Below are positions 10,065 through 19,970 of a stretch of DNA of 64,000 nucleotides, in pieces. The first letter of the stretch is position 1; each line of letters opens with the position of its first letter. Under the pieces are notes generated by a model that saw only the letters and a program-made list of their open reading frames with translations, had not been told where the DNA came from and did not search any database. The stretch covers positions 1-64,000 of the forward strand of contig JAIXTE010000089.1 of assembly GCA_027484315.1 (NCBI GenBank). The letters run 5' to 3'. This stretch comes from Burkholderiales bacterium. GTDB lineage: Bacteria; Pseudomonadota; Gammaproteobacteria; Burkholderiales; Burkholderiaceae_B. The position numbers and the translations under genes were made by a program.

Positions 10065-12010
10065 ATGTAAACCTTTCTGTGTTTAACCGCTACCTTAAGC
10101 AGAGATTCGTCACCACCGCGCTCGGTAAAATTTTTCCTTGCCGCGTCTCTCACTATAACCGACTTGTGATTTGACGCTATCTGCGCCAGATAGGAGAGAT
10201 CGAGTTGCGGGTTTTGAGCTGCGAAATGCTTCAAGTTGCGACGATCGAGGGTTTCAATTTGGTTTTTAACAATATCAATCGGGCACGCGGGGCTTTTAAG
10301 GCATGCGGCCTGGACAACAAAATCGTCAGATCGAGCCCAAATCTGGCTGATGTCCTCAGATGTAACTGGGCCCTTGGTCACGAAAGCAAGGTGAACATCG
10401 GATATGTTCTCGTTCACGATTGCAAATCGAACTGCAGGTGTAACCTCCGATTTACAGGCAATCTCCACTTTAAACGATGTGGGCGATCGAAAGAATGCCT
10501 TAGAAACAAGGGCTGGAGTTGAACTTGGGTGCGAGATAATAATCTTGGCCACCGCAACAGAGGAGTCCTCGTTGTAGGCATCAATGAGCTGGCTGGTCGT
10601 AACTTTATGGTTTCGCAGAGCTGATCTTTTTACGTACGAATCGGTGCTAAGAAGGAGAGTCTGTAATGCATCTAGCGAGAGATTATTATTCGCCGCAACG
10701 TGACCCAACAAAACTGGATCTGTTTCGTTTTTCGCTGCGTGCTCAAGCATTTTAGTTGGGGCGAAGGACTTTTGAACGGCGACCCTACGAAGAACCAGGT
10801 CACCCTCATTCATGTAGGCCGCAATGGTTGCTTTAACTCCCGCATTCTGATGATTTAGAGCAGACAACGATAAATTATGATTGCCTTTTTTAATGAGCAG
10901 CTCAAGCGCTTTATCTGTGAGCCCATCAATTTGCTCGGTAAAACGACAAAGGATCGAAACATCATCCTGCTTGGAAATGGCGTTTATCAAAGTGTCCTCT
11001 GAAGCCGAGGGGTGGCGCAGCGCTTGCAGTACGAGATCAAAGCGATGAGACCTCGCCATAGACTCAAGTTGGGCTGCGCTAACCTCGGACTTCCTCTCCA
11101 GGAGGTATACGAGTTCCTTTGGATTATCGGAATCTGGATCAGGCTCGGGGAGTGTGGCCACACCCAGTTTTTCGCATGCTCGGGCACAGAAGGTAAAGGG
11201 TATGGCACGTTTAATAAACTGAAAATCTGCTGCATCAGTTTCGTTTGATGCGCCAGGTTTATTGGCTTGCAATTTAGGCCATACGTAGAGATCATCCTTG
11301 TCCATAAATTGCATTGTTTTTTCATGAAGTTGGTATTTCCCACCCGACTTCGCGATGAATACAAACAACTCGTCAGAACCAAAATAATTGTCAAAATGGG
11401 AAGCCATAGAAGTGCACCAGCGAGTCCCGGCCGAGTAAAGCTTGGAGGCGTCATAATTTTTGAGACCTATGACTTTGCCATCATCACCGTCATAAACAAC
11501 AAATGCTCCTTCTGCCTTCTGTTTTTTGGCGAGTGCCTTCTTAGATTCTGCCTTGGGAGCGCTCTGTTGAGCAAGAACGGCGGTCTCAAGGTGAGCTAAA
11601 CTTGTGTAACGAAGCAGGTCCTGGATAGGAAGGGACGTGCGATGTGTAACGTAGCCTGCAATAGCATCTCGCACGCGACCCAATTCGGAGAGTTGGAAAT
11701 CACCGTTCGAATAGCGGGTCGTTAACCATTGGGTATATTGCCCATTTGTTGAAATGTCAGCAGCTCTGCGAAGATTAGTAATGAGTTTCTCATTGCTGAG
11801 CCCTCCCGACGATGGGTCGGCAGCTATAGCTTCAGTAAGCCTCCTGTTCTCAGAAAATAATCCAAGAACGTGGGCGACCCTTTTATTGATGTCCTGATAC
11901 TTCTGACCGGCTTGGGATGCATCGCTTTCTCGTTGGCTAACGAGACGACTCTCAACTTCAGTTAATGGATCTTTGAGCTGGTAATCTGTGCCTGTAGCGC
12001 CGTTGGCCAT
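10061..12010 (-). CDS. Unknown protein with a GTRWCTS motif domain and C-terminal HEAT/LRV-like repeats
   Basis: SAGTRWCTSMASHFDNYFGSDELFVFI; repeated pattern e.g. ALNHQNAGVKATIAAYMN...VAANNNLSLDALQTLLLSTDSYVKRSAL. Confidence 0.6.
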   Translation of the reverse strand: MANGATGTDYQLKDPLTEVESRLVSQRESDASQAGQKYQDINKRVAHVLGLFSENRRLTEAIAADPSSGGLSNEKLITNLRRAADISTNGQYTQWLTTRYSNGDFQLSELGRVRDAIAGYVTHRTSLPIQDLLRYTSLAHLETAVLAQQSAPKAESKKALAKKQKAEGAFVVYDGDDGKVIGLKNYDASKLYSAGTRWCTSMASHFDNYFGSDELFVFIAKSGGKYQLHEKTMQFMDKDDLYVWPKLQANKPGASNETDAADFQFIKRAIPFTFCARACEKLGVATLPEPDPDSDNPKELVYLLERKSEVSAAQLESMARSHRFDLVLQALRHPSASEDTLINAISKQDDVSILCRFTEQIDGLTDKALELLIKKGNHNLSLSALNHQNAGVKATIAAYMNEGDLVLRRVAVQKSFAPTKMLEHAAKNETDPVLLGHVAANNNLSLDALQTLLLSTDSYVKRSALRNHKVTTSQLIDAYNEDSSVAVAKIIISHPSSTPALVSKAFFRSPTSFKVEIACKSEVTPAVRFAIVNENISDVHLAFVTKGPVTSEDISQIWARSDDFVVQAACLKSPACPIDIVKNQIETLDRRNLKHFAAQNPQLDLSYLAQIASNHKSVIVRDAARKNFTERGGDESLLKVAVKHRKVYM

Positions 12011-12130
12011 ACAACAATCTCAGTAAAAATATGTATGACAATTTTGACTAGCTATCCCCTATAAGGCAAAGAATCGGAGTTGTAAATTACAGAAAGCCAT
12101 CAACCGTAAAAGGTAGGGTGCAACCATGAG

Positions 12131-12892
12131 TCAATAAATTAAACCTACAACGCTCGTATAGAGGGATCGCTCGGGATTTGAGTGATGCTTAGCGTTCTTA
12201 AGAATTTCCGTCGTTTCAATGAGGCCTTTTTTCCCCCTAAGAATAGGAAGGTTGCCCTCATGCTTTGTTGCCTGAATGTCGCCTATGACTCTACCCACTT
12301 CCTCGGCCAGGTCGCGAGTCCATCCTTGCATGGGTAGGGCCCATTGCTTTGTCGCAATCGCTAAGGGTAGGGAGCCAACGCTAAGATGTTTTTGGAACGC
12401 ATACTGGGTCATATAACCTGCCCTAACATGACGCAGGGCCTCAACAGGGTCTACAGGCGTTGTGGAGGAAGTGGAGAATCTTTGCCCACCCTCTTCGTTG
12501 AGCGGATTGATCTGGCGAACAAGCTTCGAGAGGATCTCATTTGCTTGCAGCAGATAACTCAGAACAAGCTTATCTATGTGTCCGAACTCAACCTTAGAGC
12601 AAACCCAGAGTACGTTTGCTCTAACAGTATTCCAGGAGTCACAAAGAGATGAAGTCTCATCTAAGTGACCACAGTTCTCGTCAGGAATAGCAAGATGTCT
12701 CTGGCCGTCAATAAGCCTGGGGTCGACGAAGGGAAGAATCATACCAACAGCCGACTCAAGGCAATTAATGGCCGGCCCAATAGTATAAGTAGAGATTTTT
12801 TTCAAGTTTTGAATTTCACGAGTGAGCTCATACCAAGTGAAATCGATGATTTCGCACGTAGGCCTTCTGAATATTTGCGCTCTTACACCCAC
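12131..12892 (-). CDS. Hypothetical protein
   Basis: 253-aa ORF, GTG start with upstream GGAG; preceded by a recurrent motif. Confidence 0.5.
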   Translation of the reverse strand: MGVRAQIFRRPTCEIIDFTWYELTREIQNLKKISTYTIGPAINCLESAVGMILPFVDPRLIDGQRHLAIPDENCGHLDETSSLCDSWNTVRANVLWVCSKVEFGHIDKLVLSYLLQANEILSKLVRQINPLNEEGGQRFSTSSTTPVDPVEALRHVRAGYMTQYAFQKHLSVGSLPLAIATKQWALPMQGWTRDLAEEVGRVIGDIQATKHEGNLPILRGKKGLIETTEILKNAKHHSNPERSLYTSVVGLIY

Positions 12893-13063
12893 AGAAATCT
12901 CCTAAACTTTAAATAAATTTACTTATGATATGTATAGTAAAACATTAAAATAACCGGTGCGCAAGAGTTGCTTTTGCATTTTGAAGTCGGTGTTTGCTTT
13001 GAGAACGGTTAAATGCGGTACTAAGATTGGAAATTATTGGAAAAACAATGATCTGGAGCAAGC

Positions 13064-14257
13064 ATGGAGAAATTTCCAACAAAGGATTTCAAGTCTCAGG
13101 GCAACCTGATGGTTTTGAGAAATCTAGCGCCAAGCTCAGGTTCGAGCTATCTATGCCTTGATGTTAGAACGGCCGATGGGTCACCTGAGTCGGATGTCAT
13201 CGAGTATGCCCATTTTTTTGTGGATTCAAATGGTAGCGCCTCAAGCTGCTGGACCCTGGTCAGACCGGACACCGGAGTTACAAAGGAACAAAGTCAATTA
13301 TGGGGAATCTTCGATGAGGATTTAAGAGAGCGCCCTCCCCTTGAGGTCTTGGCTCCTTGGATCGAGAAGACCACAAAGGATTCAGTAATAATCTGTCCGC
13401 AAGGGTCAAGGGAAAGAATTCAGGAGTTTTTAAGAAAACTTGAAGATCTAAACGGACCAACCGGGAGCACTAAAGAAAGGTCAATTATAGATATTGACCT
13501 GATCTTAAAAATGTATCAGGACTCGGATCCAGGAAGGAACTCCACTCCGTTGGCCATGGCTGAGAAGCTAAGCAGGCCTATCGACCCAACGTCAAGAGTG
13601 TACAGGGATGTCATGATCGCCGTGGGTGTACTCGATAAGACATTGTATGAAATTGGCTCCCGGGGAATCTCCCGCGCTTTCATAAAGTTCAATCCCGCTG
13701 CAAATCCTGAGCCTAAGGGTGACGCACGAACAGATAACAAAGTCCCACCTAAACCCGTAGACCCAGCTAAACCGAGTGACAAGGAAATGGGCAAAGCGGC
13801 AGAGGATGACAGGGAATTAAATGACGAGAAGGTTCAATCGGACAGGATCCAGGCATGGGTAGAGGAACGCGTCAAGAATAACGACATCTTTCCGGTGTTT
13901 GACTTGAACTATCTCGTAACCAAATTGACACAGAAATTCCCGTTGGATGGGTATAACGACAAAAAGAAGGATCTTACTTCTATTGGATTTGCGCTGTCTG
14001 ATCAACTAAAGAAGGGGATGCTACAGCCGTCCAGAATAATCCACAAAGATCTCACTGCTGAGGTTGGACCGGTAGTGTGTGGATTTCTTAATGACAGCAG
14101 TCCCACTTTGACTTCGGTAAAAAAGGCTGTTGATGAAAAAACCAAGAGGAATGTCGATTACGTATTGATCAGGGCCTGCTTGATGCTGCTGAATCACCCC
14201 CAGTATTCCAACATAACAAAAAAAAACGTAAAAAATAGCTCGCCGCAGTTGAAATAA
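13064..14257 (+). CDS. DnaQ/DEDD-exonuclease-fold protein with apparently degenerate active site
   Basis: CLDVRTADGSPESDVIEYAHFFVDSNG...WTLVRPDTGVTKEQSQLWGIFDEDLRERPPLEVLAPWI follows the DnaQ exonuclease pattern but DxE is DVR. Confidence 0.55.
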   Translation: MEKFPTKDFKSQGNLMVLRNLAPSSGSSYLCLDVRTADGSPESDVIEYAHFFVDSNGSASSCWTLVRPDTGVTKEQSQLWGIFDEDLRERPPLEVLAPWIEKTTKDSVIICPQGSRERIQEFLRKLEDLNGPTGSTKERSIIDIDLILKMYQDSDPGRNSTPLAMAEKLSRPIDPTSRVYRDVMIAVGVLDKTLYEIGSRGISRAFIKFNPAANPEPKGDARTDNKVPPKPVDPAKPSDKEMGKAAEDDRELNDEKVQSDRIQAWVEERVKNNDIFPVFDLNYLVTKLTQKFPLDGYNDKKKDLTSIGFALSDQLKKGMLQPSRIIHKDLTAEVGPVVCGFLNDSSPTLTSVKKAVDEKTKRNVDYVLIRACLMLLNHPQYSNITKKNVKNSSPQLK

Positions 14258-14286
14258 TTGTATCTTGGTGATAGGAGGTGATTTAC

Positions 14287-14481
14287 ATGCAGAAACAGGC
14301 GAACAAAAACTCTACTTGCGTCAAACCGAACACATTTAAGGCGTCAGATGAGCTACTTAAAATAGCGGGTGTGGCAATCCCGGTAGACGTGCCCGTTTTA
14401 GATAAGCGTCCAATTGCAGATCCGAGGTCGAGAGACAAAGGAGTGAGCATAGTGGTGAGGGGGATTCGCCAAAGCAAGTGA
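14287..14481 (+). CDS. Small hypothetical protein
   Basis: AGGAGGTG RBS before ATG at 14287; overlaps next ORF start. Confidence 0.5.
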   Translation: MQKQANKNSTCVKPNTFKASDELLKIAGVAIPVDVPVLDKRPIADPRSRDKGVSIVVRGIRQSK

Positions 14482-14831
14482 GGATAATGATCGAGTCGGT
14501 CACGGAGCGTTCAGGGGCTTGGAAATACGCCGCCTTGAGTGAAATACGAAAGATTGCATCAAAGAACCCAGGGGCTATGCTGCTAACGGAACAGCTAAGA
14601 GCGATGGTTGAACCAATAATAGGCGCTCCTCCAAACGACGGTCGAGCTTGGGGCGGAGTCATGATCAAGGCGATGAACCTGGGTCTTGTTGAGAACTCGC
14701 TACAAAAGCGAGGCGCGGTTACCTCACATGGCGGACAGAAAACTGTTTGGGTCATGAAAAAGGAGTTGCCGTTAATCAGCTATTCCGAGCAAGCAAAAGA
14801 GTTCATAAAGAACTGCGTGAGAGGCCAGTAG
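14478..14831 (+). CDS. Small hypothetical, possible winged-helix protein
   Basis: 117-aa ORF; LTEQLRAMVEPIIGAPPNDGRAWGGVMIKAMNLGLVENS. Confidence 0.5.
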   Translation: MRIMIESVTERSGAWKYAALSEIRKIASKNPGAMLLTEQLRAMVEPIIGAPPNDGRAWGGVMIKAMNLGLVENSLQKRGAVTSHGGQKTVWVMKKELPLISYSEQAKEFIKNCVRGQ

Positions 14832-14840
14832 GGAGCATCG

Positions 14841-15164
14841 ATGAATAGGTCCCTTAATATGGTTATTTTGAGTGGCAAGGTGTTATCTGTTGGTCAGGAT
14901 CCGGATGGTGGATTGATAGAGTCGAATGAAGGCAAGGTCTATAGGTTCGGATCGGCTGCATACAAGGACACTACGCTATGCCCAGGGGTACTTGTATCTT
15001 TTGAGGACGCGGGGAATGGGTGCGCAAGGAATCTAGAAATACTTCAGGTGAGATCCACACCTGGGCGTTTTTCCTTAGTGCCAACCCGAATGAAATATCT
15101 GGTCACCACTGCAGTGTTAATCCTACTTTTGGCGTTGATATCTGCTGTAAGGGGCTACCTCTGA
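14841..15164 (+). CDS. Small OB/cold-shock-like protein with C-terminal TM helix
   Basis: GKVLSVGQDPDGGLIESNEGKVYRFGSAAYKDTTLCPGVLVSFE then hydrophobic YLVTTAVLILLLALISAV. Confidence 0.45.
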   Translation: MNRSLNMVILSGKVLSVGQDPDGGLIESNEGKVYRFGSAAYKDTTLCPGVLVSFEDAGNGCARNLEILQVRSTPGRFSLVPTRMKYLVTTAVLILLLALISAVRGYL

Positions 15165-15258
15165 CTCAAACAGTGGAGTCATTCTGCTGATTAGGATCGG
15201 AGTTTGTTGAGATAAAACAAGCCGGGCGATATTGTTGATCTGTGATAAGGAGAAATTC

Positions 15259-15744
15259 ATGGAAATTGTAAAGCAACTAAGACCAGGCGAATATTTCAGG
15301 CAAATCGCCATGAGCCGTGGCGCCGTTGTGCTCCCTGACTCAAACACCGGGGAATTTAAGGTGAAGGTGATAGGCCAAATTTACTCCGATCACCACAAAA
15401 CGAAAGAAGAGGCTCTTCGAAGCTTCTTTGAGAATGAGCCAGATGTGGATTTTGATTTCGTAAATAACCATGAGTCATTCATGTCAATGAAGGAGGGCGA
15501 ACCGCTCACACTTGACGGGGTTGACCACGTCCTTGTTGAGGTTTTTTCTAGATCTGGCTTGGTGGAATCGAAGAACACCGAGATAAAGGTCGCGGAATTG
15601 TCGGGGCGAACCAAAATTATGCGGGCTGAGCAGATTGCCTCCTCTGTGGTTGATCTGGATAGTGCAAAGCAATCCGATCCAATCTTGGATGAAATGCTAA
15701 ATCGAAAAACCTCGAATTCCTCGCAAATAAGCTTTAATTTTTAG
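15259..15744 (+). CDS. Hypothetical protein
   Basis: ORF with AAGGAG RBS before ATG at 15259. Confidence 0.55.
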   Translation: MEIVKQLRPGEYFRQIAMSRGAVVLPDSNTGEFKVKVIGQIYSDHHKTKEEALRSFFENEPDVDFDFVNNHESFMSMKEGEPLTLDGVDHVLVEVFSRSGLVESKNTEIKVAELSGRTKIMRAEQIASSVVDLDSAKQSDPILDEMLNRKTSNSSQISFNF

Positions 15745-15797
15745 CCTTAATTTTCGGCGTGTTAACCTTTCCTAGTGTCTTCAACAGGTAAAGATTA

Positions 15798-16622
15798 ATG
15801 CGCTTCAAATCATTTCTAAAGGGTTCATTTAGGGCCCGCTCGGTCGCCTTCCTTTTATTCTTGATTGCATTAGCTCCAATAAATAGCTCTATGGCAGAGG
15901 AAGGATTAGCGATTGACCCGGTTGTTGAGCAGCTTATAAAGCAAGAGAAATACGAACAAGCCTACGATGTACTGCTTAAAGACGGAAGAAATGGTAACGC
16001 CTCCTCATTAACATTGGCCGGCGATCTCGTCATTAACGGCGCAGTGAAGGGGGTACGTCCGGAAGAAGCAATAGCTCTATACCTTGACGCTACAAGTAAA
16101 AACGAAGTTGAAAGCATGATGCGTCTGGCTTTCATTTTCAAAAATGGCTTCGGTTCAATTAAACCTGATGCCATTAAGGAAGTTCAATACCTACAAATGG
16201 CGGCAAACCGCTCCCATGCGATAGCTTATAGCGCTCTCGGGTGGGTACAAATGACATCACGTGATAACAGAATACAAAATCAACCTGCGGGTTTGAAAAA
16301 CATAAAGAAGGCCATCGATCTCGGCTCACCTTACGGGATAGTTAGGCTGGGAGAGGCTTACTGGCAAGGCATGGCCGGACTTAAGAGAAATCAAATCGTT
16401 GGCCTGGCGCTTTACGAGCATGGAAAGTCCCTTGGCGTGGAGGGAAGCGAGCCAGCTATTGAGGATCGCTCGAAAGAGGTTCTCTCACTGCAGGATGTAA
16501 AAGTGTCCTACCAGAAGCTTCGCAAGGACTTAAAGAGCATGCCGTATGAGAAAGCCTTGGAACTGCACTTCCAAGCCAACCCCGCGCACTTTGACTACAG
16601 ATCGGTTCAGCCAAAAAAGTAA
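15798..16622 (+). CDS. Secreted Sel1/TPR-repeat protein
   Basis: Signal peptide VAFLLFLIALAPINSSMA; Sel1-like repeats (EAIALYLDATSKNEVESMMRLAFIFKNGFG...). Confidence 0.7.
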   Translation: MRFKSFLKGSFRARSVAFLLFLIALAPINSSMAEEGLAIDPVVEQLIKQEKYEQAYDVLLKDGRNGNASSLTLAGDLVINGAVKGVRPEEAIALYLDATSKNEVESMMRLAFIFKNGFGSIKPDAIKEVQYLQMAANRSHAIAYSALGWVQMTSRDNRIQNQPAGLKNIKKAIDLGSPYGIVRLGEAYWQGMAGLKRNQIVGLALYEHGKSLGVEGSEPAIEDRSKEVLSLQDVKVSYQKLRKDLKSMPYEKALELHFQANPAHFDYRSVQPKK

Positions 16623-16719
16623 TTTAATATTTAAAAAATTTCAATACCATTACTTTTTTCTCTAAAATTGTATTGATAGAAAATCTAATCAAAAAACGAT
16701 TACATAAGGGTCGATCAAT

Positions 16720-17532
16720 ATGAGCAGAGTAATTGTTGTCACGTCCGGGAAGGGTGGCGTGGGCAAAACAAATACGAGCGCAAGCTTTTCTGCAGGACTT
16801 GCTATGCGCGGGTACAAAACCGTCGTCATTGACTTTGATGTTGGACTGAGGAATCTGGACCTGGTTATGGGCTGCGAGCGTCGTGTTGTTTACGATCTCG
16901 TTAACGTAATTCAAGGTGAGGCGACGTTGAATCAGGCTTTGATCAAAGACAAGCAAGTCGACAAGCTATACATTCTCCCCGCAAGCCAGACGAAAGATAA
17001 AGACTGCCTCACTGAGGCGGGCGTAGAAGCTGTAATCGATGAACTGTCTCGAATGGGGTTCGACTACATTGTATGCGACAGCCCGGCCGGTATTGAGCGG
17101 GGTGCCATCATGGCGCTAACCTTTGCCGACGAGGCAATCGTTGTTACAAACCCGGAGATCTCCTCAATACGGGATTCAGACAGAATTATCGGTGTACTAC
17201 AATCCAAATCGAAGAGAGCAAAGCAAGGCGGGGTCGCGGTTAAGGAACACCTTCTGATTACAAGGTACAACCCCACGAGAGTCACAAATCAAGAAATGCT
17301 CTCGATCGAGGATGTTGTCGGCCTTCTGCGCGTACCGTTAATAGGGGTTATCCCGGAATCTGAAAAGGTATTGGCTTCTTCAAACTCAGGTACTCCAGTT
17401 ATCCATCACGAAGGGGATCCTGCATCAAACGCATACAAAGATACCGTTGGACGATTCCTCGGTGAGGAGATTCCTCTGCGGTATAAAAAAAAAAAAAAAA
17501 AGGGTTTCTTCAAAAGACTGATAGGAGCCTAA
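16720..17532 (+). CDS. minD: Septum site-determining ATPase MinD
   Basis: SGKGGVGKTNTSASFSAGLA deviant Walker A, IDFDVGLRNLDLVMGCERRVVYDLVNVI, C-terminal amphipathic KKGFFKRLIGA. Confidence 0.95.
   Translation: MSRVIVVTSGKGGVGKTNTSASFSAGLAMRGYKTVVIDFDVGLRNLDLVMGCERRVVYDLVNVIQGEATLNQALIKDKQVDKLYILPASQTKDKDCLTEAGVEAVIDELSRMGFDYIVCDSPAGIERGAIMALTFADEAIVVTNPEISSIRDSDRIIGVLQSKSKRAKQGGVAVKEHLLITRYNPTRVTNQEMLSIEDVVGLLRVPLIGVIPESEKVLASSNSGTPVIHHEGDPASNAYKDTVGRFLGEEIPLRYKKKKKKGFFKRLIGA
17485..17501 (+). repeat. Homopolymeric A17 tract inside minD
   Basis: Direct count of 17 consecutive A residues encoding the poly-Lys stretch. Confidence 0.95.
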
Positions 17533-17533
17533 A

Positions 17534-17818
17534 ATGGGATTTTTCACCAGTTTATTAAAACCTAAAGAAGAAAATACCGCACACGCAGCGAAGGAAAGAC
17601 TGCAACTAATGATTGCAGCGCAAAGAGCGTCCGTTGGGCATGATAGAAGCGAAACCTTCATAGATCCGAAGTTGATGTACAAAATACAAGCTGAGGTCGT
17701 TCTCGTTCTAGAGAAATATTTGTCTATAAATCGCGACGAGATGAAGATTGAGATTTCTCAAGTTGACGATCGGACAGAAGTGCTTGAACTGAATGTCCCG
17801 ATTTTAGATAAAAAGTAA
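17534..17818 (+). CDS. minE: Cell division topological specificity factor MinE
   Basis: 94 aa; AKERLQLMIAAQRA anti-MinCD helix, immediately after minD. Confidence 0.93.
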   Translation: MGFFTSLLKPKEENTAHAAKERLQLMIAAQRASVGHDRSETFIDPKLMYKIQAEVVLVLEKYLSINRDEMKIEISQVDDRTEVLELNVPILDKK

Positions 17819-17829
17819 GACCAAGAAGA

Positions 17830-17853
17830 AAGGGGCTCAATAGCCCCTTTTTT
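17830..17853 (+). terminator. Intrinsic terminator after minE
   Basis: AAGGGGCT-CAAT-AGCCCCTT hairpin followed by T-run. Confidence 0.85.
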
Positions 17854-17894
17854 CTGGACGACGTAAAGTCACGCGCACTAAGGTGCGATACGTG

Positions 17895-19970
17895 TCAAAG
17901 GCCAGGAGATTTGTTTTTGAGTTTCCGGTTTGATTCTTCTGAAATCTTCAGAAGACTTTGAGCAAAAACACCCATAGCTGTTCTTGGCTTAACATGGCTG
18001 TCTGCTATCCAATTTCCAATCTCGCTGGACGACTCCACGAGTGACTTAAGATGCTGATTAAATGCATCAGCCCCCCTCTTAGATTGCCTAGGCTTTGCTG
18101 GAATCTCTCCTGAACCCTTCGCATTAAAGTATTCAGTGGCGTACCCGGGCAGGGTTTCGAAGTCAGAATCCAATAAGAATGATTTAGCCGACGCCTGCTC
18201 TACCGTTGAAACTCCGCGTATCAACCCGCTAGACGATAAAAATGCAAATGCTTCCTGATTGGGGTTTCTGCGAAAACGGCTGTCTTTATCTTCATTCTTA
18301 AAGAAGGATACGCGCTTCAAATCTGGATGGGCGCCATCTTTAGCAAAATTTTGGAGTGACAACCTATTGGATTCAAGATTCTGTGAGGATATGGTGAATG
18401 CCCCCAGTCTTGTTTCCCAGTATTCAAATGAGTTTGATGTAACAGCACCTGGAAAAAATGACTGTATTCCGGTGTAAACGGCCAATGACAACACGGCATC
18501 CATTGTGGGCCTTGAGTGTCCGGCGCAAGCGGATAGCCGATTTATGGAATCGATGTGATTCTCAAGGTTGCGAACGTTCTTACGATCCGAGAAGTCCATG
18601 AGAGAAAGGTCGATTCCCATAGGAAGCTGTTTTGGATTATTCAAAACAAGATTCTTGAGGGACCTGATAATTGAGTGACCGGGATTGTCGGCTGGAGAAA
18701 AGCCCTGCATATGGTTGAGACGAAATTGCTCTCTGCTAAATCCTACATCGCCAGTGAAGCCATCGACGTGAATCGCCACTTCATGATCCTTGATGATCAA
18801 CCCTGAGTAAACAAGCGTGGCAAAACGATCAAATGCTTTTGATCTACTGCATCTGTCGGACACGTAGTCCACAAATCTTGAAACGCTCTCAAACCCAGCC
18901 TGACACTCGCCCAGAGATTGTAGTAATGCTGAGGATGACGAAACCCGAAACTTCGGCGCCGCGCTATCCGCGGAGTGGGTTCCTGCTCGTAAACTATCGA
19001 TTTTCTCTGCAGCGTTCCTTACAACATCAATGGGAATCGTGCTGAGTGCTGACAGACCTTTTTGTGAAGGGGCCTCTCCTGAGGCTACATAGTTGAGTAC
19101 ATCGAGCAAGCCTGGAGATTGAATTTTGAGCAGACAAAGTTTTGCAAATAGAATTGACGCGTCCTTTAGGAAATCCTCGGGGGCCTCTCCTTCTTCGAAA
19201 AAAGACATAAGCTTTTCGTGTATTTGATGGGGATCCCTACTCCAGATAGCATCGAATGCACTTTGGTCTCCAACAAAATTAATCTGACCTCCAGAGACAA
19301 CAAGTCTGTTTTCCCCGAATTCCGGGATTTGGTATCCATTTTTTGATTGTGACTTGGTCAGCTTTAAGGCATAAATCCTCGACAAATACTCAGCGATTCC
19401 AGCATCTTGGCTGTCAAGACGAAACTCTGAAACAAGTGCTTCAGTTGCAACGTCCGACGTATTGCTTACAATGATTCCCCCGAGGCTGTCCGTGGGGGAA
19501 GGTTTAAACCGGTCGATAAAATCAAGGGTATCCTGGTTGCCACGAAAAAATACGCCCTCCTTATCTATAACAAAACCTTCCAGATCCTTCATTCGTCCGC
19601 TTTTCTCCAACACATCCATGAAGTTTGATTTCTTCACGAATTCATAAAGAGGCGATTCATACTTCTTGTTGTCCAGAGCGTAATTAATGAGATCGGGGAG
19701 ATCACCCCTGGGGATCGAAAGCAAATTAAGCTTGGCTATGAACTGGGATGCTTCTGCTATCGCCGGCTGATCTAGGGATCGGGTTTGCTTGATGTTGGCT
19801 AGACCAATGGCAACGATAGACGGATTCAGGTTTTCGATAAGGATGCCTGCCTCGACTTCCCGTTGATCTTCCGATGGACGTGGGATTTCAGAAGGTTGAG
19901 CCAGGCTTTCTGCGGGAGAATGCTGAATCCTGGCCCTCGACTGATATCCGGTGAGTCTCATATCATCCAA
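17895..19970 (-). CDS. Hypothetical protein (691 aa)
   Basis: Long ORF; no family recognised. Confidence 0.6.
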   Translation of the reverse strand: MDDMRLTGYQSRARIQHSPAESLAQPSEIPRPSEDQREVEAGILIENLNPSIVAIGLANIKQTRSLDQPAIAEASQFIAKLNLLSIPRGDLPDLINYALDNKKYESPLYEFVKKSNFMDVLEKSGRMKDLEGFVIDKEGVFFRGNQDTLDFIDRFKPSPTDSLGGIIVSNTSDVATEALVSEFRLDSQDAGIAEYLSRIYALKLTKSQSKNGYQIPEFGENRLVVSGGQINFVGDQSAFDAIWSRDPHQIHEKLMSFFEEGEAPEDFLKDASILFAKLCLLKIQSPGLLDVLNYVASGEAPSQKGLSALSTIPIDVVRNAAEKIDSLRAGTHSADSAAPKFRVSSSSALLQSLGECQAGFESVSRFVDYVSDRCSRSKAFDRFATLVYSGLIIKDHEVAIHVDGFTGDVGFSREQFRLNHMQGFSPADNPGHSIIRSLKNLVLNNPKQLPMGIDLSLMDFSDRKNVRNLENHIDSINRLSACAGHSRPTMDAVLSLAVYTGIQSFFPGAVTSNSFEYWETRLGAFTISSQNLESNRLSLQNFAKDGAHPDLKRVSFFKNEDKDSRFRRNPNQEAFAFLSSSGLIRGVSTVEQASAKSFLLDSDFETLPGYATEYFNAKGSGEIPAKPRQSKRGADAFNQHLKSLVESSSEIGNWIADSHVKPRTAMGVFAQSLLKISEESNRKLKNKSPGL

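Noticed and set aside
10987-11454. Minus-strand ORF of 155 aa
   Set aside because: Alternate frame within the 649-aa GTRWCTS/HEAT-like gene; composition is atypical.
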